From the NCBI GenBank assembly GCA_012861695.1, contig JAAOOA010000166.1, positions 527,236 through 591,235 on the forward strand: a stretch of 64,000 bases of DNA. Direction: 5' to 3'. Positions 45,549 to 57,527 of this stretch are shown piece after piece; the first letter of the stretch is position 1, and every line of letters begins with the position of its first letter. Source of the DNA: Trematomus loennbergii. Lineage: Eukaryota; Chordata; Actinopteri; Perciformes; Nototheniidae. Made by a program: the position numbers and the translations under genes. Under the pieces are notes generated by a model that saw only the letters and a program-made list of their open reading frames with translations, was not told the origin of the DNA and did not search any database.

Positions 45549-47252
45549 CTATGCGGCCTGATCTTGTGATTTATTGTAAACAATGTGTGATTGCTCTCTG
45601 GGGCCTGTTTGTTTCTCAGTGTCCTGCTGCAAAGTCTCAGTGTTCTCAGGCTCCAACTGCTCGTCTGATGGAGTCTCCTGATCTGTGTCACTCTCACACG
45701 TTTGTAGAAGGTGACGCCTGTTGCGCCGAAACTTGTGACCTCCGTCCGTGCAGATGTTGTAGGATCTCTGGGTACCTGCTGGCTCGACTACTGTTGCAGG
45801 TTTCCATGTCCCTGTTGGAAGCTGGAAGCGGATCGTGGCTCCCACTGGTAGTGCAGGCAGTGATCTGGCATTCCTGTCATAATATTGTTTTTGTCGTGTT
45901 TGACACTGTTTTCTCCTGCTGTGAACGGTGCTGTGACAGGCAAGCTCTGGTTGTAGATGCTTTTCAGTGGTGGGAAGGATGGAACGCAGACGCTTGCTCA
46001 TGAGTAGCTGCGCTGGCGATTTCAAACCATCCACTGGTGTGTTTCTATACTCCAACAAGCTGAGGTACAGGTCAGTTCTCTGAGCGTGTGCTTTGTCCAT
46101 GAGAGCTTTGGCAGTCTGAACTGTTTTTTCTGCTAGCCCGTTGCTCTGTGGATACAGAGGACTGCTTGTGACATGCTTGAAGTCCCATGCATGAGCAAAA
46201 GTTTTAAACTCTTGTGAACTGTAGCAAGGTCCATTATCGCTGACTAGTGTCTGTGGTATTCCAAATCGAGCGAACATGGCCTTCAGCTTTTGGATGACTA
46301 CTGAGGAGGTGAGGCTGGTGATTTTTTCTACCTCAAAGAACCTACTATAATAGTCAACTACAACTACATAGTCAGTACTGTTCCATGTGAACAGATCAGT
46401 GGCTATTACTTGCCAAGGTTGTTCTGGGATTGGGTGTGACACCATAGGCTCTTTTGGGAGTGAGCTGCGTCGCTCAAGGCAGGTACTGCAGGTCCCTACT
46501 AATGTCTCTATCTGCTTACCCATCCTTGGCCAGAACAGCACATCTCTTGCACGTTGTTTGCACTTTTCCATCCCTAAGTGTCCAGTGTGAATGCGTGAAA
46601 GCATTTCAGCCCTGAGTGAGTGCGGCACGATGATTTTCTCTCCTTTCAGTAGGATGCCATCTGTCTCTGATATCTCATCCCTATGATTCCAATACTCTGA
46701 GACTGCAGGTGGACATTTTTTGTTTTTCTCGGGCCACCCTGCTTGGATCACCTGTCTCAGCACTGAGAGCTGCTCATCTTTGGCTGTAGCGGCTCTGATC
46801 TCTGCCATTTTGCGGTCGCTTACCGGAGCGTTGCTGATCACAGTGTGTATTTGGTAGTCCATGCCCTCACTCATGGAGCGGTCGTAACACTCAAGTGGCT
46901 TTCTGGATAGAGTGTCTGCGACGGGGATTTGTTTTCCTGGTTTGTGCTCGATAGTGATGTCATATCTCTGTAGCTGCAGTATCATGCGTTGCAGACGCGG
47001 TGGTGCAGCTGCTAAGGGCTTACGCATGATTGACTCAAGTGGCTTATGATCTGACTCGACGATCACCTGTCGTCCATACAGGTATTGATGAAACCGCCTA
47101 CATCCAAAGAGCACTGCGTATAGCTCCTTTTCGATTTGAGCGTAGTTCTCTTCAGTTTCAGTCAGTGTCTTTGATGCGTATGCGACTGGTTTCTCTTCCT
47201 GGAGCAGGACAGCTCCTAAGCCGTGTTTGGAAGCATCGACTTGTAACTTCAC
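45549..47252 (-). pseudogene. gypsy RNase H and integrase part of pol
   Basis: 567 residues open. RNase H in about 1-115 with acidic residues D6, E43 and D68. Integrase zinc-binding H222, H225, C255, C258; catalytic triad D286, D339, E375 (35 residues between the last two). A C-terminal basic, Gln/Glu-rich tail follows. Reading frame differs from the RT fragment before it, so it is cut off from the rest of pol; the start at 47252 is only the first Met after the break. Family: gypsy elements resembling K02A2.6-type pol proteins. Confidence 0.88.
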
Positions 47253-47311
47253 ATCCTTTGTGTGATCGAAGTAGGTGAGTACTGGGCCAGGCTCCTGTGT
47301 TAGGATGTCTT

Positions 47312-47644
47312 TTACTCGTTGGTGCGGCCGTAGACTATGATGTCATCTACGATGGCGGCAACGCCTGGAAGCCCCTCATAGGCCTCATCCACTCTCCTCT
47401 GGAACTCATCCTGTGCAGATATGATTTCAAAAGGCAGTCTCTTGAAACGGTACCTGCCGTAGATCGTGTTGAACGTGGTTAGCATAGATGAGTCGTGTGT
47501 GAGTTTTATATTCCAGTATCCAGATCTGGCATCTAGTACACTGAAATACTGTGCTCCAGCCAGTTTTGGTGTGACGTCATCTAGAGTAGGGAGTGGATAG
47601 TGGGGTCTTTGGATGGCTTTGTTCAGGCGCGGGGGTCTAGGCAT
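47312..47644 (-). pseudogene. gypsy reverse transcriptase fragment
   Basis: 110 residues covering the RT palm region, with YPLPTLDD, YFSVLDARSGYW and the active-site VDDIIVYG. It is one base out of phase with the upstream gag-protease frame (in a C-rich run near 47635). It runs into a stop just after the active site: the RT thumb and connection, about 100 codons in relatives, appear deleted between here and the RNase H part. Confidence 0.85.
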
Positions 47645-49149
47645 ATTCTCAGCCTATTTGTTTTCGGCTTTTCCAACACTACTAGTGCATTAACCCATTC
47701 AGTTGGCTCTGTGACTTTTTGGATAACGTCCAGTTTTTCCATGTCATCCAACTCATTCTTGAGCCGGTCACGCAGAGCATATGGGATGCGACGAGGTGGA
47801 CATACCACTGGTGGTACAGAGGGTTTGAGTTGGAAACTGCATTCTCCAGGAAACAGTCCGATGCCTTCAAACACATCAGCAAACTCTTCCATCATGGTTG
47901 TGTGTGTTATCGGCTTTGCATCAACTACATGTATCATTTTGACTAGGTTTAAATCTAGACATGCTCTTAAACCTAACAGAGGTGGAGCATTTGTATGGAC
48001 TATGTCAAAACCTATCATGGCTGTTTTCTCACCGTGTTTACATGTCAGTCTACATGTTCCTTCTGCTTTTATCCTGTGCCCACCATAATCTGAGAGTTTG
48101 CTTGATGGGGGGCCTAGTATTACACTTCCATATATCTCGCGGAATGTGTCTGCTGGTATAATACTAGTCTGAGCACCAGTGTCCATTTTAAACTTCAGTT
48201 TGTGCCTCGCTTTTCCTATTTCTACTTCTGCATATGCCTGTTCTCTATCTGTGTTTTCATGCTCTTTTATGATAGCATCAATATAGAGTTCTGGTTCTTC
48301 TAGTGACTGTTCGGCACTGTTTGAGATGGTATGCAATTTTCTGGGATTATATCTCGTCTGTGGCTGCTGTGTTTGTGACCTACACACTTTAGCAAAGTGG
48401 TTGGGCTTATTGCATTTGCTGCATTGGCGACCCTTTGCTGGACATTCCTCAGTGCGACTGTGCTCCCTCCCGCATGCTCCACATTCCTTGCTCCTCACGG
48501 CGCTGTTACGATCATTCCATGTCGTCTTGTGCCCACGGGATGCTTGGTCTGCTCTAAAAGGTTTTCTGCTAACTGCGTGAGCAGAGCGACTGTCGTGGCT
48601 AGCAGCGGGGGTTAGCATTGTCTTTAGCTGCTGCTGTGATAGCTCATGTGAACGTGCAATGTCAATGGCTTTCTCTAGCGTCAAGTCTGGACCGTGACAT
48701 AGCAGTTTTTCGCGCACTCTTTGTGAGTTTGTAGCAAAGACAATCCTGTCTCTAATCATTTCCTCACTGTTTGGGTAGTTGCAGTCTTTACTTAGCTATT
48801 TTAGCTCTGTTACAAACTGGTCGAAACTCTCACTGTCTCCTTGGATTTTTTCATGAAATTTATAGCGCGCAAATATGGGATTTGCTTTCGGAGTTACATA
48901 AGCTTCATAACCGTCATAGTACGTTTTTAGTACCTTACTTTGGTCTTCTGTGAGAGTCCATGTGTTAAAGACGTCTCTGCCTTTTTCCCCAATCCATAGG
49001 AGTAGATAGCTACATTTTTCCTCCTCGTCTTTAGCATGTAGCGGGCCTGAAAACATTAGCTGCACATGCTGCCGAAATTTTCTCCATGCGTCCGGCAGAT
49101 TAGACGAGTCCCAGTCCATTCGTGGTGTTGGAACGCCTGTGTTCTCCAT
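47623..49149 (-). pseudogene. gypsy gag-protease with in-frame stop
   Basis: Opens at 49149, 55 nt inside the 5' LTR remnant, with a gag-type N-terminus (DAWRKFRQHV). A TAG at 48796-48798 interrupts the frame, which continues in phase from 48795 onward. In the 378-residue stretch starting at 48759, two zinc knuckles occur at C93-C106 (irregular spacing) and C113-C126 (regular CCHC). The protease motif DTGA is at 193-196, and the start of RT (VCPPRRIPYALR, LRICLDPRA) ends the frame. Not functional as it stands. Confidence 0.87.
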
Positions 49150-49193
49150 CTTCCGTCGTCAGGTCGATGATAACTGAACTAACTCTGACACCA

Positions 49194-49247
49194 TGTAATA
49201 TTCTGTTCTATGGACATATAAGTGTCTACATAAACAGATGAAGCGGA
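49194..49247 (-). repeat. 5' LTR remnant (54 bp)
   Basis: Matches the last 54 bp of the LTR, then switches to unit sequence (GGGCAAGATACG) at 49248. A deletion took the rest of the LTR and adjacent promoter DNA, with GG microhomology at the join. Confidence 0.88.
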
Positions 49248-49309
49248 GGGCAAGATACGTTTTCCCATCATGGGGGGGAAACTCTTCAGACATTCAAAGC
49301 ACGAGACCT

Positions 49310-50245
49310 GGGGCCTCATTTATAAAGCTTTGCGTAGGATTCACGTGGAAGGTGGCTTACGTAGGACAAAGCAATAAATACGCACAGACATTTCCCGATT
49401 CATTAAACACAGCGTACCGGCGTAGGACTTGCGTGCCGGCACGTCCTACGCCGGTTTCCCTTTTTATAAATCACAATCAACTCGCAATGCGGCGCAGCTT
49501 TTGCGGGCTTCACGTAACTCTCATCTGTGCCTATAAATAGTCAAAGAAACGCCCCGTATTAATATTCATTCAGACTGACTGCAGGAAGAAGATCGCAGGA
49601 AATGCCGACAGAACAGCTAAAAAAGACATTTCACACAGAGTCAGATTTTGGTTCTTTTGGGGAGGTCGAGACAAATCACATTGGTTCAAACTGCGTCCAC
49701 CAAACAGAGTAGCAGCATGGAGGTCGGATCGTCACCAAAATAAATAAGTGGTCCGAAAAGTTAAGTTAAAGTGAACGCTACACGGCGTCAGTTTAAAGTA
49801 ATTCTGTCTTTCTGCTTACCGCATCATTTATGAGAATACCTTTCTTAACAAGAGAACATCATCGAGGGGTGATCAATAACATTTCCGTTTTTATGTATTT
49901 CTCCAATGTGTGTGTGCACTGAGGAGTCTCAAACAGGCGTTTGTTTCATCATTTTAAGATTGGCTTCAATCAAGTTTTGCAAAGTAATTCTTCATATTTG
50001 ATAAATGAGAGGTAACATTTTATTGATATTATTTCCACATATTTCTCTCCATTCTTCCTTCTGCCAACGGTGTCGCAGTTTCTCGTCTCTCCCGTTGTTG
50101 TGCGTACCGCGTACGGATGGGTCAGAGCGTGCGTGGAGGACCGCACATTTCCCCCTCAAGTTAATTTTTTATAAATCGCAAACAGTGCGTAGAAACTGGC
50201 GTAAGCCATCTTTTGAGCGGACGCACCGTTTATAAATGAGGCCCC
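49310..50245. mobile_element. MITE in former intron 1, unit 5
   Basis: Same insertion as in other units, with a 10-bp deletion near 49777. Confidence 0.7.
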
Positions 50246-50454
50246 AGGTCTGTTACAAGCAATGTGTTTTTAATATGGTGTTTTACTCCAAGTTGTAATA
50301 GTTTTGAAGCAACTTGTAGGTGTTTTGCAGAGTGTAGAAGTGCTCATAACCAGCCGAGCAACCCGGGGACTGGCTATGGACGTTTGCTCACTTTCTTCTA
50401 GCTCTTATTATTCTTTATAACATCTGTTCTTGTGTTTAATCCATAGAGCTGAGT

Positions 50455-51938
50455 ATGAGCGTTCCCCCTCCTGGATGGAGCCAGGAGGATCTATTACTCT
50501 GTCAAAGTAAGCCTGGGTTTGAACCTTTTTTAATGCTATATTGAATTGGTGTTTGAGCAACTCTTAAGTTGCGTTTGGTTTTTAAAAGTCTACTGTCCTC
50601 TAGTGCTTTTTTAGTTTTCTTTTCTGTCAATAGTTCTCTTGTGTGCAGATTGTGGGCAACATCATTGACCAAGTGCTTGTGTTACAGGCTCCTCTCCCTC
50701 TGGGGAACCTTGTCTGCTTTCAGTGGAGGGACTGCACCGGGTGACACTTTGAAAGGGTGAGGAAACTAACTCTCACTGTAATCATTTTGTAGAAGTTGTG
50801 CTTTGAGTAGTGTGTGCTTTTGTTCTCTTTGTGTCCCTCACAGTTAGCAGGCATTGTGACCTAGTGCAGGGGTTTCCAACCCCCGGTCCGCGGACCGGTA
50901 CCGGGCCGCGGAGGTGTTACTGCCGGGCCGCGAAATAGCTGTGAGTTTATCGTAATATTTGCAGAATTATAAATATATAAAAATATTTTATCATAATATT
51001 TTTTTCAAAAAGTGTTTAATTTTCGCACCTATGCCACCAGTCATATTATTTCATCCAGTAGCTAGTTAATCTTTCACCAGAAAACCGTTGAAAATGGCTT
51101 TTATGATGTTCCGAGGGATTCGGCGGCTCAGCCTAAGGTCTCAGCCTCTTGTGCGCACGAGCATGTTACCGGTGCGCCAAGTAGGAAGAGGAGCGCACAG
51201 GAGACAACCGTTTGATTGCAGACTGTTGTGTTTATGTGGGGAAATGGTGGTGTATACATTATTTGAGATATATTTCAAACTCGGACTTCATTTTAAGGAC
51301 ATGTCGGCCAGGGGTGTAGAGGAGCTATTTGTTTAGCACCGGATTGGCAAAACAGGAGAGTAAACCAGTCTGCCTTGATCTATGAATTAATGTCCGGGAC
51401 TCTCACGGTATCTGCTGCCCGCAGCTGCTTTATAGAAGGAAACCCTCCTTCACTTCATGACATGGCTGCAGCATCAGGAGGCAGCGGGACGTATACTCGG
51501 TAAAGAGCTGTGCCTTTTTACGCACCGCCTTCGTTGTGTTTAACTTAATCAGAACAGTTTAAGAGTGACTGCAGGCTGCTACGTGTTAACCACACACACC
51601 TCTACACACATCTCTACACACACACACACACACCTCTACACACACCTCTACACACATCGAACTGCCCGATTACTCCCCCTTTTAGTAGTTTTATGAAGGA
51701 GATGTCCAGTCAGTCACCAAGGCGCATGATGTGTGTGTGTATGTGCTCTGCTCAGCTCAGCTCTGTGTGTTCGGTGTGTTTGTGTCTGTCCGACACCGGC
51801 ATATATGCGGCTGTTCCCAAAGTAAATTAGTTTAATCTTAATCTCGATGTAGTGCTAAATGCCGTCGGAGTGCACCGGAACGAACGACACTATCATAATA
51901 TCTTCTGAAAACAAATTCCAGTGACACACACGCGCGCA

Positions 51939-52014
<76 letters not shown>

Positions 52015-52373
52015 TGCGCCTTCTCCTCGTTTTCCCAGCATTCACTGGATTATCCGTAAATCATACAAACAAAACGTTGATTTATCTGTTTTCCCGTTTT
52101 GGTTTAAAAACTGAACAACGTTGGTTCTTTTTTAAACTTTGTTAATATGTTTTGGATGCATATTGTTCTAGTATTTGTTCAGGCTGTTACATACAATTAG
52201 CCTCTGTTGCTACCTGCTGGTGGTGAGTAAATATTAAAATCAGTTAAAATTGACAACTGGTCCGCGATTTTTTTTTAATGTATCTACCGGTCCTTGGCAC
52301 AATAAAGGTTGGGAACCCTGACCTAGTGGACCAGACCTGCCCATCTGAGGAGGGGAAACCCACCATGTCATAG
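50455..52373 (+). pseudogene. predicted small spliced gene, copy 5, dead
   Basis: No promoter or exon 1 (removed with the gypsy insertion). Exon 2 (50447-50506) is intact. Exon 3 (50688-50756) has lost one G and shifts frame. Exon 4 (from 50851) is split by a 1454-bp element after 16 bases and resumes at 52329. Poly(A) signal at 52445-52450. Three independent lesions show there is no constraint on this copy. Confidence 0.6.
50867..52320. mobile_element. hAT-type non-autonomous element, unit 5 only
   Basis: Ends CAGGGGTTTCCAACC and, inverted, CAGGGTTCCCAACC. Perfect 8-bp duplications ACCTAGTG at 50859-50866 and 52321-52328; all other units show the empty site. Contains a perfect palindrome CGGTCCGCGGACCG (50884-50897) and a CA microsatellite (about 51942-52010). 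No transposase recognised. Confidence 0.88.
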
Positions 52374-52789
52374 TGTAAAGTATGTTCACCCTGTTACCCG
52401 TTGACAGCTGCTGAACATTGACATGTTAACATGTGTATTTGTGAAATAAAGCTGCTTTCTATTTGCTCATGAATGCCTCTGTTATTGTCCTCGTGAAGGG
52501 AAGCCCCAACATCTGCAAAACAACTTTGGATTTAGATTGAGGGTCCACAGGTTCCTCCATCCCCTCAACAGGAGTTGGTGTAGTCAGCTCATATTAAAGG
52601 GGACCACAGTTACCACATATGCATCAGAGAGGGTGTTTTCACTGTTGGCCTAATATATGATTGGTCAACTGAACTTGGCAACACTAAACACAAGCACACC
52701 TTAACATGAGCAGAAACAGACGACCTGCTCACCTGGAGATGTCGCACTAAACCTTCTCTACGTTTTTGACAAGGAGTAAATTATATTAA

Positions 52790-53608
52790 AGGAGAGGTGT
52801 CATGGCCATTTCCACTGATCATAATTCCATTGTAGAGGTATACTAAAATAGATTTATACTGTGCATCTCTCCAAACTCACATTGGTTTCTCAAACAGCAT
52901 CTCTGTAAACTACTTGTATTCACTGAATTTCACTCTCTGCCTTTAACGGCTCGTTGTAGCTCCAAAAGCTCCAGCCCCCACCCTCCCTGTGAGCACAGTG
53001 TGCTCTGATTGGTCGGGACGTTGTGAATCGCGCTGAGCTCCGTGGAGGTGTTGCTTCCTTGTTTAGGATACATAGCGAAACACAGCCAAACTCATCCTGA
53101 GCACACACAAACTCACATCCGAAGTAAAAACAATAAGTGTGGCTTGATATTGAGTAAGAAAAAGGTTGATAAACGCTGTGAGAATGGGTCTGCAGAGAGA
53201 ATTTTGCCGCGATCCCAACTGTTATCAGCCTGCAGCCAGGGAGGAGAAATCAGCTGAGCTGCCTGCTCCCTGCACACAGATGTGTGTGTGAGGAAGTCCG
53301 TGGATCGGTCAATTTGGACCAATCAGCGGGGGCTTAACGTAACGGCTCCGCGGACGTAACGTAACGGCTCTTCGGGATTGGTCCATTTCGTTCCGGGTAC
53401 CGCATGACATCAGGCGGTACCCGGAAGAATCAAATGGCCAGTGACGTATCTCCAACGAGGCGTTTTGGGAGGTATTTTCTGTGTTAGAGTTTTACTCGCT
53501 ACAGGGTGTACTTTGAGGGTTTTGACTCTGCACACCGTTTACATGCATAAAAACCTTCATAACACACAAGGGGACGGGTAATAACCGGAAAAGCATGACA
53601 TGGGAGCT
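52790..53608. mobile_element. TTAA-flanked element, unit 5
   Basis: Same site, ends and flanking TTAA (52786-52789, 53609-53612) as the unit 4 copy. An 11-bp stretch (GTCCGTGGATC) near 53297-53307 is absent from unit 4. Confidence 0.65.
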
Positions 53609-54652
53609 TTAAATCAAATGTTGGCAGTGCTAAACATTGCCAGACCAAAACAAATGTTCTTTACAATCTCCAGAAGATGTTGGTCTGTTTTTAAAACGCT
53701 TTCTAGCAAGTGAAGACCAAGCTGCCCATCACACTGAGGCCCCGGCTCCACGAGGACGAAAACTGGTTGAATCCGCATATTTCTCATGCGTATAGCCCTC
53801 TAAGCTCCACGACGCCGTAAGGGAAACGTAGAAACAGACCCCGCAAACGACAACGGGTCCAAAGGTGGATAGATCTGGGAACAGAGCGCTCTGGGGGGTC
53901 CAACGGGGCCGTGGAGTCGCCTATACGGTCATTCGTTTTCATAGCCCCGCCTCTCCCCCGCAGGGTTGCTATCGTGCTCCAGTCGCTACTGACCATGCTA
54001 CAGTTCTTTGTGCAACATTACAGTAGCTCCTCCTTGAATTCAGATTATTTATCTTCATCTCGATATGGACATAAACGCGAGTGAAGTCTAATCTGACAGG
54101 ACGGAGACACGCAGCTCCTGCCGCTGTGATGCAGCGGGAGCAAAACACACACTTCAGATCATCACCCTTAGCTATTTTAATTACCTCTCAAACTACCTAA
54201 ACTAGTTATTTTTACTGTCGGGTCACTCATTACAGGATCAGCTGCCGCATGAGACAGACACTGACGCTGTGAGAAGAGAGGAAAAAGAGACAGGCTCTGT
54301 GTATTTGATGATTATATATCATTATATCGTCGTTATTCATTTGTTTTAAAGCTCAATAAATAACAATGAAGACCTTTGACCGGCACTTTTATAATTTTGT
54401 CCGGAAGATTTAAACTTTAACACACGTTGACCGGCGAAAAACTCTGCGCGGATCCCTCGGCCCCCACCCATGGAATAAACAGAAGGGCAGCCATGACAAC
54501 CATTCTTCTTCGCTGCTTTTGTGGAGGAAGTTGCTGCTTTTGTGGAGGAAGTTACAGCACCACGTACAGGTTCGGCATATGTACTGCAGCTTTTCCAGCG
54601 TTTGGATGTAAACGGAGCCGTCTCGTGGAGCTTGACACAATCCGGTGTATAT

Positions 54653-57115
54653 TGGTGATGGGAATTATGGCTCTTTGAAGGGAGCCGGATCTTATGGCTC
54701 CGTTCCTTTCAAAGAGCCGTTCAAAAGAGCCGTTTTTTTAAAAAGGGGGCGGGGTTACTAGGTTTATCTGCGAACTAATCACCAGGATAATGATTGACTG
54801 CATTGCCAGACCTAATGTCAATAATCTGCATTGTAAACATGACACAAGGTGGCGCCATATCCATGTCATTCATGTTAGTGAATGTACTTTGAATTTACCC
54901 TCTGCATGTGTTAAGTAATAAAGTTGCCTTGCCTTGAATGAAATTCACGCAACTCTTAATATTAGAACACTTTTTATTGGCAATATAAAAAAACAAGTAG
55001 GCTACAATAAACTTTTGTGCAAAACATATTTTAGTGCAAATCGAACAACACCAAAAACATTTAGGAATAAATAGGAAAACTACTTCTGAACAATATTTAA
55101 AGTATTATAAAAACAGAGTAAAAATAAAATAGAGAAAAATCTGTGAGCTGCTTTGTCAAAAACAGGAGATGAGCTGCTCCTGGCCTATGGCCTGCTTGCT
55201 GCTTGAGCATGCATTATGCCATCATCTATGGCACATTTGCATTAAGGAAAGCAAGTTCCCTCACTTTTGAGGGCTTAAGGCGATTTCTCCTCTCTGATAC
55301 TATTTGTCCAGTCTTGGAGAATATTCTCTCTGACGGAACTGACGTTGCCACAATGCAAAGCCTTTCAGCCATGAGCTTGGTGAGCCTGGGGTATAAGGTG
55401 GCCCGACTTTCCCACCACTTAAGAGGATCTGAGGATTTTGGAAGAAGAGGCTCCTCTAGGTAAGACCGCACCTCCATGATGGCATCTGCTGTGGGATTCC
55501 TTGTTGACACTGCACCAGCGACACGGTCATGGAAATACCTCCAAACAACTGATCCTTCTGCAGCACTGCCTGCTCCTTCCTGTTGATCTGGTTGCTGGCT
55601 GGGTTCGCTGCTGCTGAGAGTGACTCTTCCTGCTGCAGTTGCTATTCTCTGGAAAGCCTCATCTGCTGCTCTGGCATCCCCGAATGCCACCTTTTTGAAT
55701 CTTGGGTCAAGTGCCGTAGCATCTCCAAGGGTGTGGTTATATTCCATTCTGAGGAATCTACTTGCCATGTTTGCACATAGCGAGTTCCCCAAATCTGATG
55801 CTTGTTGTGTTGTTGCACTTCCCTGGTAGCTGACTGTGACTTTCTGCAGTCCCTTTGCCAGCAATATTACCATTGAGGCAGTCACGTAGCTAGTGAGAAA
55901 AAAAACAGGGAATATTGAGACAATTATTATAAAGTGTTACCAACAATGACACACTATACTATATACACTGGTATCTATATCATTTATATAATACAAATAA
56001 AATAGTCTCAAACATTCATAATTTGTTATCTGGTATTTTTGTATGCATGCTATAGAAAGCTACAGCTGACCAACTCTAACTAATAACACACCTTTCTGCA
56101 CTGATCTCAACAGTGACTTCTTGAAAGGGCTCCAGGATAGTGCACACCTCCTGCAGTATGCTCCATTCTTCTTGGGATAGAGGGCTGACTGATGCATTTG
56201 TGATGGCCAGGGTGGAGATAATGGCATCCTTGGATTTCAGAAAACTCTTCAACATGTCATATGTAGAGTTCCATCTTGTGATGCAGTCCTGTTTGAGTCG
56301 TAGCTCTGCCATCCCCATTTGGTTTTGAGTGGCCTTCAGTTTTTCTGCACCCACTGTGCTCCTGTGAAAGTATTCCACCGCCTCTTTCACTTTATCCAGA
56401 ATGGGTTTTAGGCCTTTGAGGGAATCTCTGGCAATCAAATTGATAGTATGTGCCAGGCATGGAAGGTGGGTCCATTTTGCTATTTGTATAGCCTTTGTAA
56501 TGTTAGCAGCATTGTCAGTTATGCAGCAAACCACTTTACCTTCCACTTTCCAATCTTTTGCAACATTGAGAAGCTTTTTGGCCAGATTGTCTGCTGTGTG
56601 CCGTTCACTAAATTCAAAACAGTCCAATAGGCAGGAGGACATCTTGAAATCTTCAATGAAGTGGCATGTTACTGCCATAAATGAGGTTGTAGCCCTTGAT
56701 GTCCAACAGTCTACGGTTAAGCAAACTGCTGACAGTTTAGACACCTTTTCCTTCAGTGATGCTGCTTCTCTCTGATACATGTTTGCAATTGTCTGGGATA
56801 CTGTCTTCCTTGATGTCTATCTGTCCTGTACCACCACTTGTTATGACTTCTCTCTCGCGTGTATTCCGTTAAGACCCACCCCATCTCACTCCTCGTGCTG
56901 AAACCTACCAATCAGAGTAGGGGTGGGTCTTCACAGAATACGTTTGGGAACAAAATCAAGCTTTTTAAAAGGCGAGTGGATTTTGACAGGCAGTGAGTGC
57001 GGACCAACGATTGAACGATAAAAAGAACGGCTCTCACCAAGTAGGACTCGGTTCCCCTCGTTCGTACCAAAGAGCCGTTCAAAGAATCGGCTCGTTCGCG
57101 ACCGACACATCACTA
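54653..57115 (-). mobile_element. hAT transposon, internally deleted, unit 5
   Basis: 8-bp duplications GTGTATAT at 54645-54652 and 57116-57123, identical to unit 4. First base pair of the left end mutated (TGGTGATG for TAGTGATG). A deletion corresponding to about 40006-40537 of unit 4 (532 bp) makes it 2463 bp. Confidence 0.92.
55226..56780 (-). pseudogene. hAT transposase, N-terminus deleted
   Basis: Core (from about 56780 down to 56076) and C-terminal part (55885-55226) differ from unit 4 by only a few residues (for example VTDNA to ITDNA), with the intron between them kept. The BED zinc finger and the region up to about 56815 are deleted, so DNA binding should be lost. It could still make a truncated protein, but its own start region is gone. 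Confidence 0.82.
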
Positions 57116-57527
57116 GTGTATATTGCGTGGGGACGGAAGGTTTTTTGCTGTTGCATTTGCGTTACTCCGATGCGTTTTGCCGTATTTGTCCTCGTGGAGC
57201 CGGGGCCTAAAGCTTTGTAAACATTTCATTGAGTCACCACATTACCACGAATAATTCCCAGCTTGTGCAAAATGAAGATGAACATTAGGCAAAACAGACC
57301 ATAAGCTTGTGTGGATATATCGTATAAAACGTAATGTATTCATTTCAGGTGAGACTTGTTGCTTTGTCTCATGTTTCTTTTCATTCACAACTGATCGTCG
57401 CACTGACTTGCTCCTCTGCTGCCCTCCAGTGGCCACAAGGCACAACAGCTACTTTTACATTACAGCATGTAGCTCCAAAGCACACAAGTATTTCCGGTAA
57501 CACTTTATTTTGATAGTCCATCTGTTG

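Larger units (their letters stand above)
44985..49247 (-). mobile_element. Ty3/gypsy LTR retrotransposon, defective
   Basis: 4.26-kb element on the minus strand: 5' LTR remnant 49194-49247, primer-binding-site position at 49193-49179 (TGGTGTCAGAGTTAG), gag, protease, RT, RNase H, integrase, polypurine tract (AAGAAGGGGGA, about 45166-45156) and complete 3' LTR. Order PR-RT-RH-IN is that of Ty3/gypsy. No envelope gene. Broken by a stop, frameshifts, an RT deletion and loss of most of the 5' LTR. Confidence 0.92.
53738..57207. mobile_element. Harbinger-like element, unit 5, interrupted by hAT
   Basis: Same target (TGA 53735-53737, TAA 57208-57210) and same hAT insertion point as in unit 4. Confidence 0.6.

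Noticed and set aside
49179..49193. Naming the tRNA primer of the gypsy element
   Set aside because: The position next to the LTR is right, but I could not match the sequence to a specific tRNA 3' end with confidence.
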